The notes under the pieces are model-generated. The model was not told the DNA's origin. It saw only the letters and a program-made list of their open reading frames with translations, and made no database searches. From Leuconostoc suionicum (GTDB taxonomy: Bacteria > Bacillota > Bacilli > Lactobacillales > Lactobacillaceae), in NCBI RefSeq assembly GCF_001891125.1, contig NZ_CP015247.1:1382501-1446500 (forward strand): a stretch of DNA of 64,000 nucleotides. The letters are read 5' to 3'. This document shows positions 60,551 through 64,000 of this stretch, piece by piece; within the stretch, counting starts at the first letter, position 1; every line of letters begins with the position of its first letter. Both the position numbers and the translations under genes were made by a program.

Positions 60551-60574
60551 CCACATTTCCCCACTTCACTCCAC
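60551..60574 (-). promoter_or_regulatory. MraZ operator (three GTGG repeats)
   Basis: On the minus strand GTGG occurs at exact 10-base steps (CCAC on the plus strand at 60551, 60561 and 60571), the layout of MraZ boxes upstream of mraZ. A TATAGA downstream is a possible -10. Confidence 0.75.
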
Positions 60575-60615
60575 CCAAATTATCGTTTTGTCACAAACTA
60601 GTAAATTTTCAGCAC

Positions 60616-60655
60616 ACAAAAAGCGTAGTTATCAAGGATAACTACGCTTCAAAAA
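60616..60655 (-). terminator. Terminator after the DUF3397 gene
   Basis: AAGCGTAGTTATC/GATAACTACGCTT perfect stem with T run on the minus strand. Confidence 0.9.
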
Positions 60656-60663
60656 TGTGGGGT

Positions 60664-61005
60664 TTAGTGGAGGAATAACCCAATAATTGTTATCAAAATG
60701 ACCATTATTGCGGCCAATAACCCACTCCATTGCCAGTATCTCCGCCAAAATGTTTGCCATCGCCAGTTATTTTGCAGTAAAAACCAAGCTAAAAACATAC
60801 CTACAACCAACCATACGAGTAAAAACCAAGCAACAAAGCTAATACCAAATAGATACCCCATTGTTTGATGCAATACAATCCAATTAGGAATTGTAATAAT
60901 GTCTAACGTTTTGATGGATGCTTGTTTTAAAGCTGTCCATTCCTTAAATATAATGACAACTGTCCAAAAAATAAAACCACCGAGTGGCCAAATCCACCAT
61001 TGCAT
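60664..61005 (-). CDS. DUF3397 family membrane protein
   Basis: 113 residues from the ATG at 61005 (GAGG 8 bases upstream), three to four membrane segments, Trp-rich. Typical neighbour of mraZ in lactic acid bacteria. Function unknown. Confidence 0.8.
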   Translation of the reverse strand: MQWWIWPLGGFIFWTVVIIFKEWTALKQASIKTLDIITIPNWIVLHQTMGYLFGISFVAWFLLVWLVVGMFLAWFLLQNNWRWQTFWRRYWQWSGLLAAIMVILITIIGLFLH

Positions 61006-61105
61006 TTTAATTACCTCGTATCTAACTTTAACGAATTCGCGTAGAAATTTCAATTATTTTAGAAGATATGTTAGACTAGAAAGTAATATATTAGAGGTGA
61101 TATCA

Positions 61106-61312
61106 ATGACTGACGAACAAAACCATCGACCGGTTAACACAAAATTACAAGCCGAAATAGAATCAAAGTTAAACCAGCACAAGGTGCCAAAAATTGATAA
61201 AAAGCCACGGACACGTCTCGAAAAAATGACGTTAGTTATGTCATGGTTTATGGTTATCTTAATGGCTGGATCTGTAATATACGCGGCCATTAGCGCATTA
61301 GGTTGGCTATAA
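61106..61312 (+). CDS. DUF4044 family small membrane protein
   Basis: 68 residues: charged N-terminus (KKPRTRLEKMT), one C-terminal membrane segment (about 45-66). AGAGGTG ribosome site 8 bases before the ATG. Divergent from DUF3397. Function unknown. Confidence 0.8.
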   Translation: MTDEQNHRPVNTKLQAEIESKLNQHKVPKIDKKPRTRLEKMTLVMSWFMVILMAGSVIYAAISALGWL

Positions 61313-61314
61313 GC

Positions 61315-61358
61315 AAAAAGACGTAAATTCAGTGTAGAACTGAATTTACGTCTTTTTT
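61315..61358. terminator. Bidirectional terminator
   Basis: AAAAAGACGTAAATTCAG/CTGAATTTACGTCTTTTT stem between convergent DUF4044 and FakA-like genes. Confidence 0.92.
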
Positions 61359-61359
61359 A

Positions 61360-63066
61360 TTATTCAACTGATATGAAGAATGGATACAATGGTTGTCCAC
61401 CATCGTGAACTTCGACTTCTAAACCGTCATCTAATCCTTCCACAAATGCTTTTAACTTTTGTGCAACTTTAGCTTTTGTTCCCTCACCAAAAATGATTGT
61501 CACAATTTCAGAATCATCATCAATCATTTTTTGAATAGCTTCTTGCGCAGCTGATTCAACATTATGAGCTACAACTTCAATGTCACCATCGATAATGCCC
61601 ATCCAATCACCATGATGAATTTCATGGCCATTAAATTTGGTTTCGCGAACTGCCTGTGTTATTTGCGCCGACTTTACATCAGCCATCATTTCAGACATTT
61701 CTGCAGTATTTTGTTCTAAATCAGCATCAGGATTATAGCCCATCATAGCTGTTAACCCTTGTTGAATTGTACGCGTTTTAACAACTTCTACTGGAATTTT
61801 TGCTAATGTAACTGCCTGTTCTGCTGCCATGAAAATATTGCTGTTGTTCGGTAAAATAATAGCCCTTTTGGCGCCACTATTTTCAATAACTTTAACAATA
61901 TCAGCAGTTGATGGATTCATTGTCTGTCCACCAGAAATCACGGTTTGAACACCCAAACTTTTGAAAAGTTCCGCAATGCCGTCACCAGCAGCAATGGCAA
62001 TTACTGCTGTGTCAGATACTGGGACTTGCATTGCAGCTATTTTTTCAACACGTGCTTCTTCTGCACGTTGTGCATCAATAACTGTTTGCTGTTGATCACG
62101 CATATTGTCGACTTTAACTTTAACTAGTGAACCAAAATGTGTTCCCCAACTGATCACTTTACCAGGATTTTCAGTATGCACGTGTACTTTAACAATTTCA
62201 TCATCGTTGATAACCAATAAAGAGTCGCCTAATTTCGCTAAATAATCGTAAAACTTTTGGTAATCAAAATCATGATCATATGTTGTGCCTTTACCAATCT
62301 GAACCATAATTTCAGTACAGTAACCATACTTGATATCTGCTGGATCTAAACTGCTACTAGCTTGCGCCCCCGCATGAAGTTCCTTGACCATTTGATCAAG
62401 CTCAGCATTATCAGGTGCCTTAATATCTTCTTCATTAAAGTCACCACTGATCACTTGATAGAAAGCTTGCAATACGAAAACAAGTCCTTGTCCGCCTGAA
62501 TCAACAACCCCCACTTCTTTTAAGACTGGTAACAATTCGGGAGTTGAATCCAGAGCTACTTGTGCTGCTTCCTGAACAGCAGCCATTAGTTCAACAATGT
62601 CGTCAGTTTGGTCAGCCACCTTGTTTGCTTTAGCTGCCGCCTCACGAATAACCGTCAGAATTGTTCCTTCAGTAGGTTTCATCACTGACTTATATGCCAC
62701 TTGTGCACCACTCATTAATGCATCAGCTAGATCACGTGCCGATAGTGTTTCTTTCCCAGCCATACTATTGGAAAAGCCACGAAAAATTTGTGATAATATC
62801 ACGCCTGAGTTACCACGTGCTCCCATCAGCAAGCCCTTGGAAGTAGCTTTAGCCAAGGCACCAATTTCTGTTTCTAGTGAATCACGTTCATACTGGGCAC
62901 CACTCGCCATTGAAAGGCTCATGTTCGTTCCTGTATCGCCATCAGGAACCGGAAATACGTTTAATTTATTAATTTTATCTGCATTAGCAGCAAGTACAGC
63001 CGCTGCAGCATTAATCATCTTACCAAATTCAACATTGGTAATCTTTGTTAGTGAATTAACTGACAT
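61360..63066 (-). CDS. fakA: DAK2/FakA-like fatty-acid kinase protein (YloV)
   Basis: 568 residues. N-terminal DhaL-type ATP domain with FPVPDGDTGTNM (about 40-51) and GARGNSGVILSQ, then middle and C-terminal domains. FakA phosphorylates FakB-bound fatty acids for phospholipid synthesis. The gene follows the Asp23-family gene by 8 bases, the usual pair. Confidence 0.9.
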   Translation of the reverse strand: MSVNSLTKITNVEFGKMINAAAAVLAANADKINKLNVFPVPDGDTGTNMSLSMASGAQYERDSLETEIGALAKATSKGLLMGARGNSGVILSQIFRGFSNSMAGKETLSARDLADALMSGAQVAYKSVMKPTEGTILTVIREAAAKANKVADQTDDIVELMAAVQEAAQVALDSTPELLPVLKEVGVVDSGGQGLVFVLQAFYQVISGDFNEEDIKAPDNAELDQMVKELHAGAQASSSLDPADIKYGYCTEIMVQIGKGTTYDHDFDYQKFYDYLAKLGDSLLVINDDEIVKVHVHTENPGKVISWGTHFGSLVKVKVDNMRDQQQTVIDAQRAEEARVEKIAAMQVPVSDTAVIAIAAGDGIAELFKSLGVQTVISGGQTMNPSTADIVKVIENSGAKRAIILPNNSNIFMAAEQAVTLAKIPVEVVKTRTIQQGLTAMMGYNPDADLEQNTAEMSEMMADVKSAQITQAVRETKFNGHEIHHGDWMGIIDGDIEVVAHNVESAAQEAIQKMIDDDSEIVTIIFGEGTKAKVAQKLKAFVEGLDDGLEVEVHDGGQPLYPFFISVE

Positions 63067-63074
63067 AATCTCTC

Positions 63075-63434
63075 CTAGTCACTGACGCGAACACCCTGAA
63101 CAATCACATTAACCTCAGAAACATGAATACCCAAAAATGCGTCAAGATTATACTTTACTTTACCTTGAACTGACTTTGAAATCTCAGATAATTTAGTACC
63201 GTACTGTGCAACTAAGTAGACATCAACTGCAACACCACTATCTTTTTGATGAACTACAACGCCTTTAGCATAGTTTTCTCGATTCAGAATCTGATTAACA
63301 CCATCGCGAAAAGTTGCTTTAGATGCCATCCCAACAACACCAGGATTTTCAATTGCAGATCCACCAACAATTGTAGCAATAACATCATTTTCAAGGCTAA
63401 TATCGCCATTATTTGTTTTAATTATAATTGCCAT
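63075..63434 (-). CDS. Asp23/Gls24 family protein (YloU)
   Basis: 119 residues, MAIIIKTNNGDISLENDVIATIVGGSA start and YGTKLSEISKSVQGKVKYNL...VNVIVQGVRV end. Cytosolic envelope-stress family. The chosen ATG (63434) has no ribosome site; a 16-codon frame with AGGAGG just before it lies upstream. Pairs with the FakA-like gene. Confidence 0.9.
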   Translation of the reverse strand: MAIIIKTNNGDISLENDVIATIVGGSAIENPGVVGMASKATFRDGVNQILNRENYAKGVVVHQKDSGVAVDVYLVAQYGTKLSEISKSVQGKVKYNLDAFLGIHVSEVNVIVQGVRVSD

Positions 63435-63585
63435 AAAATTTAAGAACATTTATCGTTATATTGAGATGTCTTTTATCAACATCCTAAAGTTTAACAATAA
63501 ATGCATTTCCTCCTCACAAAGAGTTTACTAAGTATATTTTACCATACATAAATTGAGTTGCATTGAGAGGCGTTCTATCTATTAA

Positions 63586-63612
63586 TAAAAAAGACCACCC
63601 CATGGTGGTCTT
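63586..63612 (-). terminator. Terminator after rpmB
   Basis: AAGACCACC/GGTGGTCTT perfect stem with T run on the minus strand. Confidence 0.9.
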
Positions 63613-63642
63613 ACGACGTCAGCAAGCTAACGAAATACTAGC

Positions 63643-63843
63643 TTAAACGCGTTCGATAGAACCGTTCTTCAATCCAGCCTTCAAAGTACGTGCTGTCAAG
63701 TAAACTTTCTTTGGTGCAGCACCATTAATTTTAACCGTAACTTTTTGCAAGTTTGGCTTCCAGCTACGACGACTTGAGTTCAACGCGTGTGAACGTTGGT
63801 TACCAAAGCGTGTACGCGCACCAGTAATAGCATCTTTTGCCAT
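63643..63843 (-). CDS. rpmB: 50S ribosomal protein L28, cysteine-free form
   Basis: 66 residues, [35 protein letters not shown] is typical. No cysteine, so no zinc site. AAGGAGG ribosome site. Own promoter and terminator. Confidence 0.96.
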   Translation of the reverse strand: MAKDAITGARTRFGNQRSHALNSSRRSWKPNLQKVTVKINGAAPKKVYLTARTLKAGLKNGSIERV

Positions 63844-63903
63844 GTTTAACCCTCCTTCTTCGAGCTGTTTATTTTTTAAAAGCTCTTTCTACAACAATAT
63901 TAA

Positions 63904-63932
63904 ATTTTACCAGAAATTCAACCCTTTGACAA
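63904..63932 (-). promoter_or_regulatory. Promoter of rpmB
   Basis: Minus strand TTGTCA (63927-63932), 17-base spacer, TAAAAT (63904-63909). The -35 lies just after the upstream gene's stop. Confidence 0.75.
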
Positions 63933-63933
63933 G

Positions 63934-64000
63934 TTAATTTGTATATTTAGCTAAAATCTTTGCTAATTGTTCTTTATTATGGAATCCCGTTAAGCGTTCC
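63934..64000 (-). CDS. C-terminal end of a possible thioredoxin-like protein
   Basis: Partial: only the last 22 codons (ERLTGFHNKEQLAKILAKYTN) are inside the window. The GFHNKEQLAKIL pattern is like a thioredoxin C-terminal helix, but the call is weak. Confidence 0.35.
   Translation of the reverse strand, partial: ERLTGFHNKEQLAKILAKYTN

Noticed and set aside
1-64000. CRISPR array, insertion sequence, prophage or rRNA
   Set aside because: No regularly spaced repeats, transposase-like genes, phage genes or rRNA stretches seen.

Overview
The window is a chromosomal segment of a low-GC Gram-positive bacterium. Gene content and arrangement (RexAB-type AddAB, cysteine-free L32 and L28, the dcw cell-division cluster running mraZ to divIVA, SerC-SerA, T-box-controlled ileS, Rqc2 homologue RqcH) fit a lactic acid bacterium of the Lactobacillaceae, most likely Leuconostoc or a close relative. 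The genus is inferred from memory of protein families, not from a search. Nearly all genes lie on the minus strand. No phage, transposon, CRISPR array or rRNA was seen. One tRNA gene (Leu, anticodon CAG) is present.

Layout. 1-3.1 kb: end of an LCP cell-wall ligase gene, upp, and brnQ behind an Ile-rich leader peptide. 3.1-4.5 kb: infC-rpmI-rplT behind an L20-type leader; infC apparently starts with AUA. 4.5-10.6 kb: mixed small genes, including DUF1361, pnuC, rpmF, cutC, a SemiSWEET, an AhpF-like fragment and rqcH. 11-16.5 kb: argG-argH-argF and purA with a structured 5' leader. 16.5-21.4 kb: yebC, serC-serA-pgpA behind a Ser-rich leader peptide, tRNA-Leu and pta. 21.5-26.3 kb: ung, a LURP-one protein, a PTS_EIIC_2 membrane protein behind a Leu-rich leader peptide, a methyltransferase-like gene and a frameshifted DUF368 gene. 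26.3-33.4 kb: rnz-recJ-apt, msrA, a PanE-like reductase, rimM-trmD and ogt. 33.4-43.8 kb: esterase-addB-addA, a large unknown membrane protein, and rpsP with a C-terminal extension. 43.9-60.5 kb: ileS with its T-box and the complete dcw cluster. 60.6-64 kb: DUF3397/DUF4044, a FakA-like gene, an Asp23-family gene, rpmB and the tail of a possible thioredoxin-like gene.

The most striking theme is amino-acid sensing by RNA. Three separate transcription units (brnQ, serC-serA and the PTS_EIIC_2 gene) are each preceded by a promoter, a 17-20 codon peptide rich in one amino acid (Ile, Ser, Leu) and an intrinsic terminator. For the Ile and Leu leaders, competing hairpins that would allow classical ribosome-stalling attenuation can be traced base by base. 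ileS instead uses an Ile T-box. The Leu leader gives a substrate hypothesis for a transporter family annotated only as a PTS IIC domain. Other points of interest are a possible translational switch upstream of purA (the purA Shine-Dalgarno is exactly complementary to an upstream octamer), a candidate structured leader for pnuC, a palindrome with the same arms and spacing upstream of both rpmF and rpsP, loss of the zinc cysteines in L32 and IleRS, and an HeH/LEM-like tail on ribosomal protein S16.
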